From DATBIS01 sp036556805 (GTDB lineage: Bacteria > Actinomycetota > UBA4738 > HRBIN12), in contig DATBIS010000127.1 of assembly GCA_036556805.1 (NCBI GenBank), forward strand, positions 1 to 45,035: a DNA stretch of 45,035 nucleotides. Direction: 5' to 3'. Positions 30,661-39,104 of the stretch are shown one piece after another. The notes below the pieces were generated by a model, which had not been told where the DNA came from, searched no databases, and saw only the letters and a program-made list of their open reading frames with translations. The translations under genes and the position numbers were made by a program. Positions within the stretch are counted from its first letter, which is position 1; the number at the start of each line of letters is the position of its first letter.

Positions 30661-32063
30661 GTGAGGAGGACGGCGGGCGGGGGGACGCCGAGCCCCTCCC
30701 CGGCTCCTTCCGCGATCCCGCCGGCTTCGTCTTCCGGCGCGAGGGCACGCTCTTCCGACAGGTCAACGAGATCCATCGGCCTCACTACGACCGGCTGATG
30801 TCGTCGGGTCTGTACGAAGATCTCGTGGGCCGCGGCCTCTTGATCCCGCATGCGGAGGTCGACGGTTCACCGGCCGTGAGGCAGGGCGCTTCCCTCGTCC
30901 TTCGCCCGGAGCCGTTGCGCTTCGTGTCCTATCCGTACGAGTGGTCGTTCTCACAGCTTCGTGACGCGGCGCTCGCGACCCTTCGGATCCAGGAGGCGGC
31001 GCTCGACCACGGCATGTCGCTTCGCGACGCGAGCGCGTTCAACGTGCAATTCCACGAGGGTCGTCCGCTCCTCATCGACACGCTCTCGTTCGAGGAGCTT
31101 CCGGAAGGCCGGCCGTGGGTCGCGTACCGCCAGTTCTGCCAACACTTCCTCGCGCCGCTCGCCTTGATGTCGTACCGAGACGCGCGGCTCGGCAGGCTGT
31201 CGAGCGTCCACCTGGACGGGATTCCGCTCGACCTCGCGGTGGGCCTGCTCCCGAAGTCCGCTCGACTGCGGCCGGGCCTCCAGCTGCACCTGTTCTCCCA
31301 CGCGAAGAGCCAGCGGCGCCACGCGAGTGACGCGGAACCCGCCGCCGCCTCGCGAGGGAAGTTCTCGATGCAGGCGTTCCGCGGGGTCCTGGACAGCCTG
31401 CGGGGGTCGATCGAGGGACTCGGCCTTCCCGAGGACGTGTCCGTTTGGGAGGACTACTACGGGACCGCGGCGCACTACGCCGAGGAGGCGATGGCTCGGA
31501 AGGAAGAGCTCGTGAGGAAGTTCCTCGCCGAGATTCAGCCGGACTCGGTTTGGGACCTGGGCGCGAACGTGGGGAGGTTCTCGAAGCTCGCGACGGAGGG
31601 CGGCGCCTTCACCGTCGCGTTCGACGTCGATCACGCGTGCGTCGACCACGCCTACCGCGACGCGAAGACCGCCGGGGAGACCAAGCTGCTCCCGCTGGTG
31701 CTCGACCTCACGAACCCGAGCCCGGCGATCGGCTGGTCGAACGCCGAGCGGGCGACCGTCGCCGAGCGCGGACCGGCGGACGCCGTGCTGGCGCTGGCGC
31801 TCGTGCACCACCTCGCGATCGCCAACAACGTGCCGCTGCCCGCCGTGGCCGACTACCTCGCCGCGCTCGGTCGGCATCTCGTGATCGAGTTCGTGCCGAA
31901 GGACGACCAGATGGTGCAGGTGCTCCTGCGCAACCGCGAGGACGTCTTCCCCCACTACACGGCCGAGCGATTCACCGAGGCGCTCGACTCGAGGTTCGAG
32001 ATCGTGCACCGCGAGCCGATCGCGGACTCGGGCCGTGTGCTGTTCCTCGGGAGGAGACGATGA
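30657..32063 (+). CDS. Large class I SAM-dependent methyltransferase
   Basis: 468 residues. The N-terminal 270 residues form a helper domain with VNEIHRPHYDRLMSSGLYEDL, SYPYEWSFSQLRDAAL and DASAFNVQFHEGRPLLIDTLSFE, the last two resembling part of a kinase-like (nucleotide-binding) fold. The methyltransferase core follows with VWDLGANVGRFS (DLGANVG at 300-306), VAFDVDHACVDHAY and ALALVHHLAI. It is coupled on both sides by ATGA overlaps. Such two-domain enzymes are found with glycan assembly genes; the acceptor is unknown. Confidence 0.82.
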   Translation: MSEEDGGRGDAEPLPGSFRDPAGFVFRREGTLFRQVNEIHRPHYDRLMSSGLYEDLVGRGLLIPHAEVDGSPAVRQGASLVLRPEPLRFVSYPYEWSFSQLRDAALATLRIQEAALDHGMSLRDASAFNVQFHEGRPLLIDTLSFEELPEGRPWVAYRQFCQHFLAPLALMSYRDARLGRLSSVHLDGIPLDLAVGLLPKSARLRPGLQLHLFSHAKSQRRHASDAEPAAASRGKFSMQAFRGVLDSLRGSIEGLGLPEDVSVWEDYYGTAAHYAEEAMARKEELVRKFLAEIQPDSVWDLGANVGRFSKLATEGGAFTVAFDVDHACVDHAYRDAKTAGETKLLPLVLDLTNPSPAIGWSNAERATVAERGPADAVLALALVHHLAIANNVPLPAVADYLAALGRHLVIEFVPKDDQMVQVLLRNREDVFPHYTAERFTEALDSRFEIVHREPIADSGRVLFLGRRR

Positions 32064-33613
32064 GCGAGCCGAAGCGGAGGCCCGTCCTGTATCCGTTCCT
32101 CGCCGGGGCGTTCTCGGTCCTCTACCTCTGGTCGACGAACCTCGAGCAGGACGTGTCGGCGCCGGAGGCCCTTCGATGGCTCGCGATCAGCGTGGCCGGC
32201 ACGGGCGTCGTGTTCTTCGCGTTCCGAGCCCTGTTCAAGGACGGTCACCGTGCGGGCATCGCGGCGACGGCGCTGGCGGCGGCCTTCTTCTCCTATGGGT
32301 ATGCGCTGCGCTCGATCGAAACGTCGGTTCGGCGCGACGTGTCGAGCTCGCTGCTCATCGCGTGGCTCCTCATGGCCTGCGCCGGCGTGCTGCTCGCGGT
32401 TCGGGCGCGCCGATGGGCGCCGCGCGCGACCCCGAGCCTCAACCTGGTGGCGGCCGTCCTCGTCTTGCTGAACGCGGTCCCGATCGCGATCCACCAGTTC
32501 ACGCCCGCCTCGCAGGCGGCCGGCACGAGCAACGGGCCCCTGCTCCTGCCGGGCATCGACGCCTCGGCCGCCGGCGAGCGGCGCGACGTCTACTACATCA
32601 TCCTCGACCGCTACGCGAACGTGAAGACCCTTGACGAGCAGTTCTCGTTCGACGACGCACCGTTCCTCGACTTTCTGCAGGGCGAGGGCTTCTACGTCGC
32701 TCGCGACTCACTCGCGAACTACCCGAAGACCACGCACTCGCTCGCCTCGACGTTGAACATGACGTTCCTGGATCGCCTCGGCGCGCGCATGGGTCCCAAC
32801 TCCGGGGACTGGCAGCCTCTCTACGACATGCTGCGGGGCTTCGACGTCGAGCGCGCCTTCACGGGACTGGGGTATCGGACCGAGCACATCGGATCGTGGT
32901 GGACCCCGACGTCGGTCGACCCGTATGCGGACGCCAACCACGTGTACGGAGGAACCGCGGAGTTCTCGCACGTGTTCCTGTCCACCACGATGTGGCCGAA
33001 GGTCTCGGAGGCCGTGGGGCTCGTCCCGTACGTGTCCTTCGAGCGGCAGCAGTACGAGCGGGTGCTGTATCAGTTCCGAGAGCTCGACCGTATCGCCGAG
33101 GACCCGCGGCCCACGTTCACGTTCGCGCACTTCACCCTGCCGCACCCGCCCTACGTCTTCGACGCGCAGGGCAACTTCGTGCCGCCCGGCGTTGCCGCGC
33201 AGGGAGACCCGGACCGCGAGTACCTCGAGCAGCTCCAGTACACGAACGACCGAGTCGAGCAACTCGTGACCAAGCTCACCGCCGGACCCGACGACGAGGA
33301 CCCGATCATCGTGATTCAGTCGGACGAGGGCCCGCACCCCTACGCGCTCGAGCACGACGAAGACCACTACGACTTCACGAAGGCGCCGCTCTCCGACCTC
33401 CAGAGGAAGCTCCGGATCCTGAACGCCTATTACTTGCCCGGGATCGACGAGACCGGGCTCTATCCGTCGATCACGCCGGTGAACTCGTTCCGGTTGATCT
33501 TCCACGACTACTTCGGCGCCGACCTGCCGCTGCTCCCCGACCGTACCTGGATCTACCAGGACGTCCGTCACCCCTACCGCTTCACGGAGGTCACGGACGA
33601 GCTGAAGACCTAG
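32060..33613 (+). CDS. Membrane-anchored sulfatase/phosphoglycerol-transferase-like (AlkP superfamily) protein
   Basis: 517 residues. Four or five membrane helices occupy residues 10-155. The catalytic domain starts RRDVYYIILDRYAN with metal-binding Asp176/Asp183-like acids, NYPKTTHSLASTLNM with a possible Thr nucleophile, HFTLPHPPYVFD with His ligands, and IIVIQSDEGPHP with the Asp-Glu pair. The layout resembles LtaS-like and related hydrolase/transferases that act on envelope polymers. The ATG overlaps the methyltransferase stop. It converges with the next gene, with 4 nt shared between the two TAG stops. Confidence 0.85.
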   Translation: MSEPKRRPVLYPFLAGAFSVLYLWSTNLEQDVSAPEALRWLAISVAGTGVVFFAFRALFKDGHRAGIAATALAAAFFSYGYALRSIETSVRRDVSSSLLIAWLLMACAGVLLAVRARRWAPRATPSLNLVAAVLVLLNAVPIAIHQFTPASQAAGTSNGPLLLPGIDASAAGERRDVYYIILDRYANVKTLDEQFSFDDAPFLDFLQGEGFYVARDSLANYPKTTHSLASTLNMTFLDRLGARMGPNSGDWQPLYDMLRGFDVERAFTGLGYRTEHIGSWWTPTSVDPYADANHVYGGTAEFSHVFLSTTMWPKVSEAVGLVPYVSFERQQYERVLYQFRELDRIAEDPRPTFTFAHFTLPHPPYVFDAQGNFVPPGVAAQGDPDREYLEQLQYTNDRVEQLVTKLTAGPDDEDPIIVIQSDEGPHPYALEHDEDHYDFTKAPLSDLQRKLRILNAYYLPGIDETGLYPSITPVNSFRLIFHDYFGADLPLLPDRTWIYQDVRHPYRFTEVTDELKT

Positions 33614-35037
33614 GCGCGGACGAAGAGGTACCCGTCCACGTCCTGGTAGGCGAGCTCCCACTCCGGGGATGTCCGGATCCAGTCGACCAGGGCTCCCGAC
33701 TGCTCGGGGTCCAGGAGGGCGGCGTCCACCGACCATCGATCGAGGATCGTCTCCCATCCCTCCCTCGCCCCCGACGCGTTGAAGTAGTCGTTCCAGATCT
33801 GCGTGGAGTAGAGCTCGATCCGGGCGTCGACGAACACGAACAGCGAGGGGTTCGCGAACTCGACCCACGACCCCCAGACCTGCGATGCGAACACGCGGCT
33901 GCCGGGTTCGAGGTCGGTTCGCATCGCGGCGGACAGCCCGGCCGGGGCGTCGCGCAGGATCGGATCGCCGATGACGGTGCGACCGTTGCGCGGGATCGAG
34001 ATCACGACGGCGGCCGCGACCAGGAGGACGATCAGCAGATTCATCGCCGGCACCCCGACGCGGGACTCCCGCTTGGGCGGCGGGAGCACACCGGCGACCG
34101 CGACCGGGGCGGCGGCCGCCCACCACATCACGCCTCGGATCGCGGGGAGTCCCAGCACGAAGAAAATGCCCAGACGAAGGAGCGTCAGCCAGGGAATCGC
34201 GCGCCCGGAGCGAGCGAAGTACAGGACGATCGCGAGGGCCGAGGCGAAGAACGCCGCGCCCGCCCCCATCGTGATCGTCGTGGGGCGCCATTCCGAGATG
34301 AGGTTGCGGATGGTGTTGTTCGTGCCGATCTCCACCGTGTAGCTCAGCACGCGCCAGCCGAACGGGTTCAGGAGCGTGGCGAGTGACGCCGCGACGGTCG
34401 CGAGCAGGGTCGTGCGGGCCACCGGGGATCGGTCCCGGCGATCCTCGAGCCAGGCGAGTCCGCCCAGCAGTGGTCCGAGGACGAAGCTGCCGTGGACGTT
34501 CGCCCAGACCGCCACGATCACCGGCAGGAACCAGATCGATCGGGGCCGATCGCGGCGTCCTTCGAGGAGCCAGAGGGTCCCGCAGAACAGCGCGAACCCG
34601 AACATCTGCGGGCGCATCGCCATGTGGTACTGCGCGAGAAGGAAGCCGGCGACCGTGAGGAGGGCCGCGCGGCGAAGCGAGGCGCCCGCGTGACGACACG
34701 CGAGGAAGATGGCGGCGAGCGACACGCCGGTGAGGACTCCCCGGGTCACCGAGACACCCGCCCAGCCCCAGGCCCGGTAGAGCGCGGCCAGGACGACCTC
34801 GGCGAGCCACTGCTGGTTCAGCCACGCCGCTCCGTGCACGGTGAACGTGAACGTGTCGACGTCGAGCAGATGGTGGGTCCGTAGCATCCAGTCGCCGGCG
34901 CGGACCTGGTAGGTGAGATCGATCGTCGACATGGACGACCCGAGCACGCCCATGATCGGGACCGTCAGCGCGACGAAGACCCAGACGTGGTCGATCGTGA
35001 TCGGCCGTGCGGCCCGTCGCGCCCGCTCCACGCGCAC
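33610..35037 (-). CDS. Polytopic membrane protein, GT-C-like, unknown function
   Basis: 475 residues from a GTG, with about ten membrane helices. An acidic outer loop LTYQVRAGDWMLRTHHLLDVDTFTFT after helix 1 and HGAAWLNQQWLAEVV resemble the first loop of GT-C membrane glycosyltransferases. A soluble C-terminal domain (ASQVWGSWVEFANPSLFVFVDARIELY onward) is typical of a large uncharacterised actinobacterial family. The neighbourhood suggests envelope glycan work. It is divergent from the flp pilin gene; the 193-nt gap holds two dyads. Confidence 0.7.
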   Translation of the reverse strand: MRVERARRAARPITIDHVWVFVALTVPIMGVLGSSMSTIDLTYQVRAGDWMLRTHHLLDVDTFTFTVHGAAWLNQQWLAEVVLAALYRAWGWAGVSVTRGVLTGVSLAAIFLACRHAGASLRRAALLTVAGFLLAQYHMAMRPQMFGFALFCGTLWLLEGRRDRPRSIWFLPVIVAVWANVHGSFVLGPLLGGLAWLEDRRDRSPVARTTLLATVAASLATLLNPFGWRVLSYTVEIGTNNTIRNLISEWRPTTITMGAGAAFFASALAIVLYFARSGRAIPWLTLLRLGIFFVLGLPAIRGVMWWAAAAPVAVAGVLPPPKRESRVGVPAMNLLIVLLVAAAVVISIPRNGRTVIGDPILRDAPAGLSAAMRTDLEPGSRVFASQVWGSWVEFANPSLFVFVDARIELYSTQIWNDYFNASGAREGWETILDRWSVDAALLDPEQSGALVDWIRTSPEWELAYQDVDGYLFVRA

Positions 35038-35091
35038 ATCGTAGGCGGAGGCCCGTCGCCGAACGCCGAACTCTGCCTGGAAAAAGGCTTC

Positions 35092-35137
35092 CTACGTAGA
35101 AGTACGTAGCCACTTTCGGGGGAATACGGAATTCCCC
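35092..35137. promoter_or_regulatory. Two dyads upstream of the flp operon
   Basis: CTACGTA (35092-35098) and TACGTAG (35103-35109) form a perfect inverted repeat around GAAG. GGGGAAT (35119-35125) and ATTCCCC (35131-35137) form a second one around ACGGA. Both lie in the intergenic region before flp and may be operators. GGGAATACG in the second dyad recurs upstream of tadE (5299-5307). Confidence 0.5.
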
Positions 35138-35230
35138 ACATGTCCGATCAACCCTACCGTGGCACGTGACGAGCTATCTCGTCAGGCCCTTGTAGCCGAG
35201 GGCAGATTCTCGGAGGAAGGGGGTGAACCA

Positions 35231-35440
35231 ATGTTCCTTCGTATGTACACCGGTGTTCAGACGTGGTGGAGCGACCTCCGCACGCGTATCGCCGAGGATG
35301 AGGGCGCAACCGCAGTGGAGTACGCGCTGATGGTGGCTCTGATCGCGGCGGTCATCATCGTGGCCGTGCAGTTCCTGGGTCACGCCGCCTCGAACACGTT
35401 CCATTCTGTCGCTTCTGCAGTCGACGGCGCTACGTCGTAA
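35231..35440 (+). CDS. flp: Flp family type IVb pilin
   Basis: 69 residues with GGAAGGGGG as ribosome site. The prepilin processing region is EDEG-ATAVEYALMVALIAAVIIVAVQF, with the Flp hallmark Glu-Tyr at positions +5/+6 after the Gly cleavage site. The mature pilin is about 45 residues, typical of Flp. It is the structural subunit of the Tad pilus whose machinery follows. The prepilin peptidase (TadV/CpaA) and the secretin-like gene are not in this window. Confidence 0.92.
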   Translation: MFLRMYTGVQTWWSDLRTRIAEDEGATAVEYALMVALIAAVIIVAVQFLGHAASNTFHSVASAVDGATS

Positions 35441-35452
35441 CGACCGCGAGGT

Positions 35453-35497
35453 GAGCGGCCGCCGGCCGCTCGCTTCCCCCGCGAAGGCGGAGGAAGC
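35453..35497 (+). terminator. Tandem hairpins between flp and cpaB (likely partial terminator)
   Basis: GAGCGGCC (35453-35460)/GGCCGCTC (35464-35471) forms an 8-bp stem. Directly behind it GCTTCC-C-CCGC (35472-35482) pairs with GCGG-A-GGAAGC (35487-35497) around a GAAG loop, with one C/A mismatch. No T-run follows. A partial stop here would give more pilin mRNA than machinery mRNA. Confidence 0.5.
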
Positions 35498-35602
35498 GAG
35501 GGGCCGGTGACGGCACATCCCGGAGGTGGCGAGAGGTCGCTTCCGATCCGCGACGTGGATCCGGAGATCTGTCCCACCGTCCGGCCGGCGCGGGGAGCAA
35601 GA

Positions 35603-35650
35603 ACCGCATCGCGTCGGAAAACCGGCGGTAAAGATCGAGCCGCAGTCGGC
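35603..35650 (+). ncRNA. Structured leader upstream of cpaB, unidentified
   Basis: ACCGC (35603-35607) pairs with GCGGT (35625-35629) around CGG-AAAA-CCG, followed by GCCG-CAGT-CGGC (35639-35650). The rest of the 265-nt gap holds a good ribosome site (GAAAGGAGAG) before cpaB. It does not match a riboswitch class that I can name. Low confidence that it is functional. Confidence 0.25.
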
Positions 35651-35705
35651 CGTTATACGAGAAAGCGGAAGGCCCGAAGGGGTTCTGCCGAAAGGAGAGA
35701 GTTCC

Positions 35706-36548
35706 ATGAGGTCACGGGGTCTGGTGGTCGCCCTCGCGCTGCTCCTCGCCATCGGAGCAACGGCGGCGGTGTTCCTCTACGTGAACGGCGTGAAGGAAAA
35801 CGCGTTGAGCAGCGGCGATCTGGAGACCGTCGTCGTCTCGACCGTGAACATCTCCGCGAACGCGGATCTCTCCGCGTTGCGCGCGCAGGGGGTCTTCGAG
35901 ACGAAGCAGATCCCTGCCGACTCGAAGCTCGAGAGTGCCATCACGGACCCGAGCCAGCTCGAGGGCAAGACGGCGACCACGCCGATCCTCGCGGGCGAGC
36001 AGATCCCGCTGGAGCGTGTCTCGGGCGCACAGGGTGGCTCCGCCTTCAACCGCCTCAGCGTCTGCGACACCTGTGTCGCGGTCACCGTGCGCGTCGACGG
36101 ACCCCCCGGGGTCGGCGGCGAGATCCAGCGCGGCGACTTCGTGACGCTCTACGCGACGTTCAGCGGCCTCGCGACGTTCCGTTCGGCGAGGGACCTCGTG
36201 AACCAGGTGCAGTCCGGCACGACGACGACCGGCGGCGGCAACGGACAGAACAACCAAGTGTCCGGGCTGCCGCCGTTCACGATGACGCTGATGCCGACGA
36301 TCAAGGTTCTGAAGGTGGAGAACCCCGCGGCGCCGGCGAGCTCGACGGAGTCGACGCAGACCGACACGACCTCGGAGGGCACCGTCACGCTCACGCTCGA
36401 CGTCCCGCGTGCCGAGGCGGAGTTCGTGATCTTCGGCGCCGAGCAGGCCTCGCTCTACTTCGGCCTTCTCCCGCCGGACCAGGAAGGCTTGCAGCTTCCC
36501 GCCCAGGCGGTCTCGATCGACAGGATCATCGGGAAGAAGCAGTCGTGA
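35706..36548 (+). CDS. cpaB: Tad pilus assembly protein CpaB/RcpC
   Basis: 280 residues. One membrane segment LVVALALLLAIGATAAVFLYV (residues 6-26) is followed by a SAF-like domain: VVVSTVNISANADLSAL, FETKQIPADSKLESAI, GKTATTPILAGEQIPLERV, then VAVTVRVDGPPGVGGEIQRGDFVTLYATF. CpaB is a periplasmic or extracytoplasmic part of the Tad apparatus. The C-terminus EGLQLPAQAVSIDRIIGKKQS is unremarkable. The stop overlaps the next GTG. Confidence 0.88.
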   Translation: MRSRGLVVALALLLAIGATAAVFLYVNGVKENALSSGDLETVVVSTVNISANADLSALRAQGVFETKQIPADSKLESAITDPSQLEGKTATTPILAGEQIPLERVSGAQGGSAFNRLSVCDTCVAVTVRVDGPPGVGGEIQRGDFVTLYATFSGLATFRSARDLVNQVQSGTTTTGGGNGQNNQVSGLPPFTMTLMPTIKVLKVENPAAPASSTESTQTDTTSEGTVTLTLDVPRAEAEFVIFGAEQASLYFGLLPPDQEGLQLPAQAVSIDRIIGKKQS

Positions 36549-37771
36549 CCGACAGCAGCGTCGTCGCCGTCGGGACGCCGCAGTCCTTTCGCCAGCAGGT
36601 CGCGCGCGCGCTCGAGATCGAGCCCGATGAGGTCGGGTGGGTCCAGAGCGCCACGGCGGCAGAGGAGCTGTTGATCAGCGCCTACGGCCCGGTGGACGTG
36701 CTCGTCCTGTCGCCCGAGGTCAAGGAGCCGGACGCGCTCGGGCTTGCGGAGTTCGTGGGGCGGGCCTCGCCGGCCACCGCGATCGTCCTGGTTCGCGACC
36801 ACACGTGGAACGGGCTACTGCCCGCCGCGATGCGGGCCGGCATCCGCGACGTGGTCGACATGACCCAGGGTTCCGACGAGCTCAGGGATGCCGTCGAGCG
36901 CGCCGTCGCATGGGCGGCGAACCTGCGGTCGATGGGCAGCGTCCAGGGCGGCCCGGACGGTCAGGTCACGCGGGGCCGAATCGTGTCGATCTTCTCGTCG
37001 AAGGGCGGCACGGGGAAGACGTTCCTCACGTCGAACCTCGCCTCCGCCATCGCGGACGCGACGCGCGAGGACGTCGCGGTCGTCGACCTCGACGTGGACA
37101 TGGGCGACGTCTTCACGTACTTCGGCAAGGAGCCGACGGCCACCGTGCACGACCTGATGGCGCTCGGCGAAGGCGCGACGCGCGAGGACATCTTCAGAAC
37201 GGGCGTCCAGGTCGGCGAACACCTGTGGGCGTTCGGCGCGCCGCCCGACCCCGCGGCGGAGGCGCCTGCCGGCGAGGCAATCGGCAAGTTCCTGCGTTCG
37301 ATCCGCAACACCTTCACGTGGGTGCTCGTCGACGCGTCGGTCGACTATTCGGACTCGGCGCTGGTCTGCTTCGACCTGTCCGACACCATCTGCCTCGTCA
37401 CGGGCCTCGACGTCGTGGGCGTGAAGCACCTCTCGAAGGCGCTCGACACGCTGCTGTCGATCGGCCTTCCGCGGGACCGGTTCCGCGTGGTGCTGAACCG
37501 AGCCGACTCCAAGGTGGGATTGGACGCCGGCGACGTGGAGCGCGTCATGCGCATCCAGGTCGACGCGATGATCCCGTCAAGCCGACTCGTGCCGACCTCC
37601 TTGAACAAGGGCCGGCCGGTGGTGCTCGACGAGCCCTCCTCGGAGGTCTCCACGAGCATCCGTCAGCTCGCGGCGAAATTCATCAGCCGCGAGAACCAGG
37701 GCCGCATCGCCGCGGGCGACGCGCCCCAGAGCATCAAGAAGAAGAAGTCCCGAATCTTCTCCCGAAGCTAA
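36545..37771 (+). CDS. cpaE: Tad pilus ATPase of the ParA/MinD type (CpaE/TadZ)
   Basis: 408 residues from a GTG. Residues 1-130 form a receiver-like domain without clear catalytic acids (VDVLVLSPEVKEPDALG). A deviant Walker A SSKGGTGKT (KGGTGKT at 153-159) follows, then VVDLDVDMGD as Walker A'/switch I and VLVDASVDYSD as Walker B. CpaE/TadZ localises the Tad apparatus at the membrane. The C-terminal KKKKSRIFSRS tail is basic. It begins inside the cpaB stop and is 13 nt from the next gene. Confidence 0.9.
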   Translation: MTDSSVVAVGTPQSFRQQVARALEIEPDEVGWVQSATAAEELLISAYGPVDVLVLSPEVKEPDALGLAEFVGRASPATAIVLVRDHTWNGLLPAAMRAGIRDVVDMTQGSDELRDAVERAVAWAANLRSMGSVQGGPDGQVTRGRIVSIFSSKGGTGKTFLTSNLASAIADATREDVAVVDLDVDMGDVFTYFGKEPTATVHDLMALGEGATREDIFRTGVQVGEHLWAFGAPPDPAAEAPAGEAIGKFLRSIRNTFTWVLVDASVDYSDSALVCFDLSDTICLVTGLDVVGVKHLSKALDTLLSIGLPRDRFRVVLNRADSKVGLDAGDVERVMRIQVDAMIPSSRLVPTSLNKGRPVVLDEPSSEVSTSIRQLAAKFISRENQGRIAAGDAPQSIKKKKSRIFSRS

Positions 37772-37784
37772 GGAGGCACCGTAG

Positions 37785-39104
37785 ATGTCCCTCGCAGACC
37801 GACTCGCGAAGGCGCAGCAGAAGGACCGCATCGCGGAGGTGCGCGTCCGCGTGCAGGAGCGCCTCGTCGAGGTGCTCGGCCCGCGGCTGTACGACTCGAC
37901 GCTCTCCGACACCGAGCTGGAGGGCCTGGTCCACCAGCGGCTCCGGGAGCTCCTCGACGAGGAGGAGACCCCGCTCTCCGCGCAGGAGAAGCTGCTCGTC
38001 GTCCGTCAGATCGGCGACTCGGTCCTCGGTCTGGGTCCGCTGGAGCCGTTCGTGCGCGACCCCGACGTCACCGAGATCATGGTGAACGGCTGGGACACGA
38101 TCTACGTCGAGCGCGCCGGCAAGCTCTACTGGACCGGCACGAAGTTCCACGACGAGGGCCAGCTGCGCCGCACGATCGACAAGATCGTCGCGAAGGTTGG
38201 ACGGCGCGTCGACGAGGCCTCGCCGTACGTGGACGCCCGACTGCCCGACGGCTCGCGCGTGAACGCGATCATCCAGCCGCTCTCGATCGACGGGCCGGCG
38301 CTCACGATCCGGAAGTTCGCGACCGATCCGTACCAGGCGGACGACCTGGTCGAGTTCGGCACGATGACGTCGCCGGTCTCCCAGTTCCTCGAGGCCTGCG
38401 TGCGCGGCCGCGTGAACGTCCTGGTTGCCGGCGGAACGGGCGCCGGCAAGACCACGACGCTCAACGTGATCTCCTCGTTCATCCCCGACGACGAGCGCAT
38501 CCTCACGATCGAGGACGCGGCGGAGCTCAAGCTGCAACAGCCGCACGTGGTGCGGCTCGAGTCCCGCCCGCCGAACATCGAAGGCAAGGGCCAGGTGTCG
38601 ATCCGCGACCTCGTCCGGAACGCCCTGCGTATGCGGCCGGACCGCATCGTCGTCGGTGAGGTTCGTGGGGCCGAGGCCCTCGACATGCTCCAGGCGATGA
38701 ACACGGGTCACGACGGGTCGATCTCGACGATCCACTGCAACTCGCCGCGCGACGCGCTTGCCCGCCTCGAGACCATCACGATGATGGCCGGCATGGAGCT
38801 GTCCAGCCGGTCGATCCGCGAGCAGATCGCCTCGGCGATCCACCTCATCGTGTATCAGCAGCGCCTGAAGGACGGCACCCGCCGCTTCACGCACGTCACC
38901 GAGGTGGCCGGCATGGAGGGCGAGGTCATCACCCTGCAGGACATCTTCCTGTTCGACTTCTCGATGGGCGTCGACGAGGAGGGTCGCTTCAAGGGCCGCC
39001 TGAAGTCGACGGGCCTTCGTCCGAAGTTCCTCGACAAGCTCGCAGAGCGCGGCATCCACGTCGACGCGGATGTGTTCGCACTCGAGGCCAAGGGGGCGCG
39101 CTGA
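37785..39104 (+). CDS. cpaF: Tad secretion ATPase CpaF/TadA
   Basis: 439 residues. The N-terminal domain carries LGPLEPFVRDPDVTEIMVNG, usual for CpaF. The motor domain has the Walker A GGTGAGKTTT (Gly216 to Thr225), the Asp box ILTIEDAAELKL, Walker B RIVVGEVRGAEAL and the His box GHDGSISTIHCN. It powers pilin secretion and assembly. AAGGAGG lies upstream of the ATG, and the stop overlaps tadB as TGATG. Confidence 0.96.
   Translation: MSLADRLAKAQQKDRIAEVRVRVQERLVEVLGPRLYDSTLSDTELEGLVHQRLRELLDEEETPLSAQEKLLVVRQIGDSVLGLGPLEPFVRDPDVTEIMVNGWDTIYVERAGKLYWTGTKFHDEGQLRRTIDKIVAKVGRRVDEASPYVDARLPDGSRVNAIIQPLSIDGPALTIRKFATDPYQADDLVEFGTMTSPVSQFLEACVRGRVNVLVAGGTGAGKTTTLNVISSFIPDDERILTIEDAAELKLQQPHVVRLESRPPNIEGKGQVSIRDLVRNALRMRPDRIVVGEVRGAEALDMLQAMNTGHDGSISTIHCNSPRDALARLETITMMAGMELSSRSIREQIASAIHLIVYQQRLKDGTRRFTHVTEVAGMEGEVITLQDIFLFDFSMGVDEEGRFKGRLKSTGLRPKFLDKLAERGIHVDADVFALEAKGAR

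Noticed and set aside
32708..33609. Leftward frame extending across the sulfatase-like gene
   Set aside because: Shadow of the conserved AlkP-type coding sequence on the other strand.
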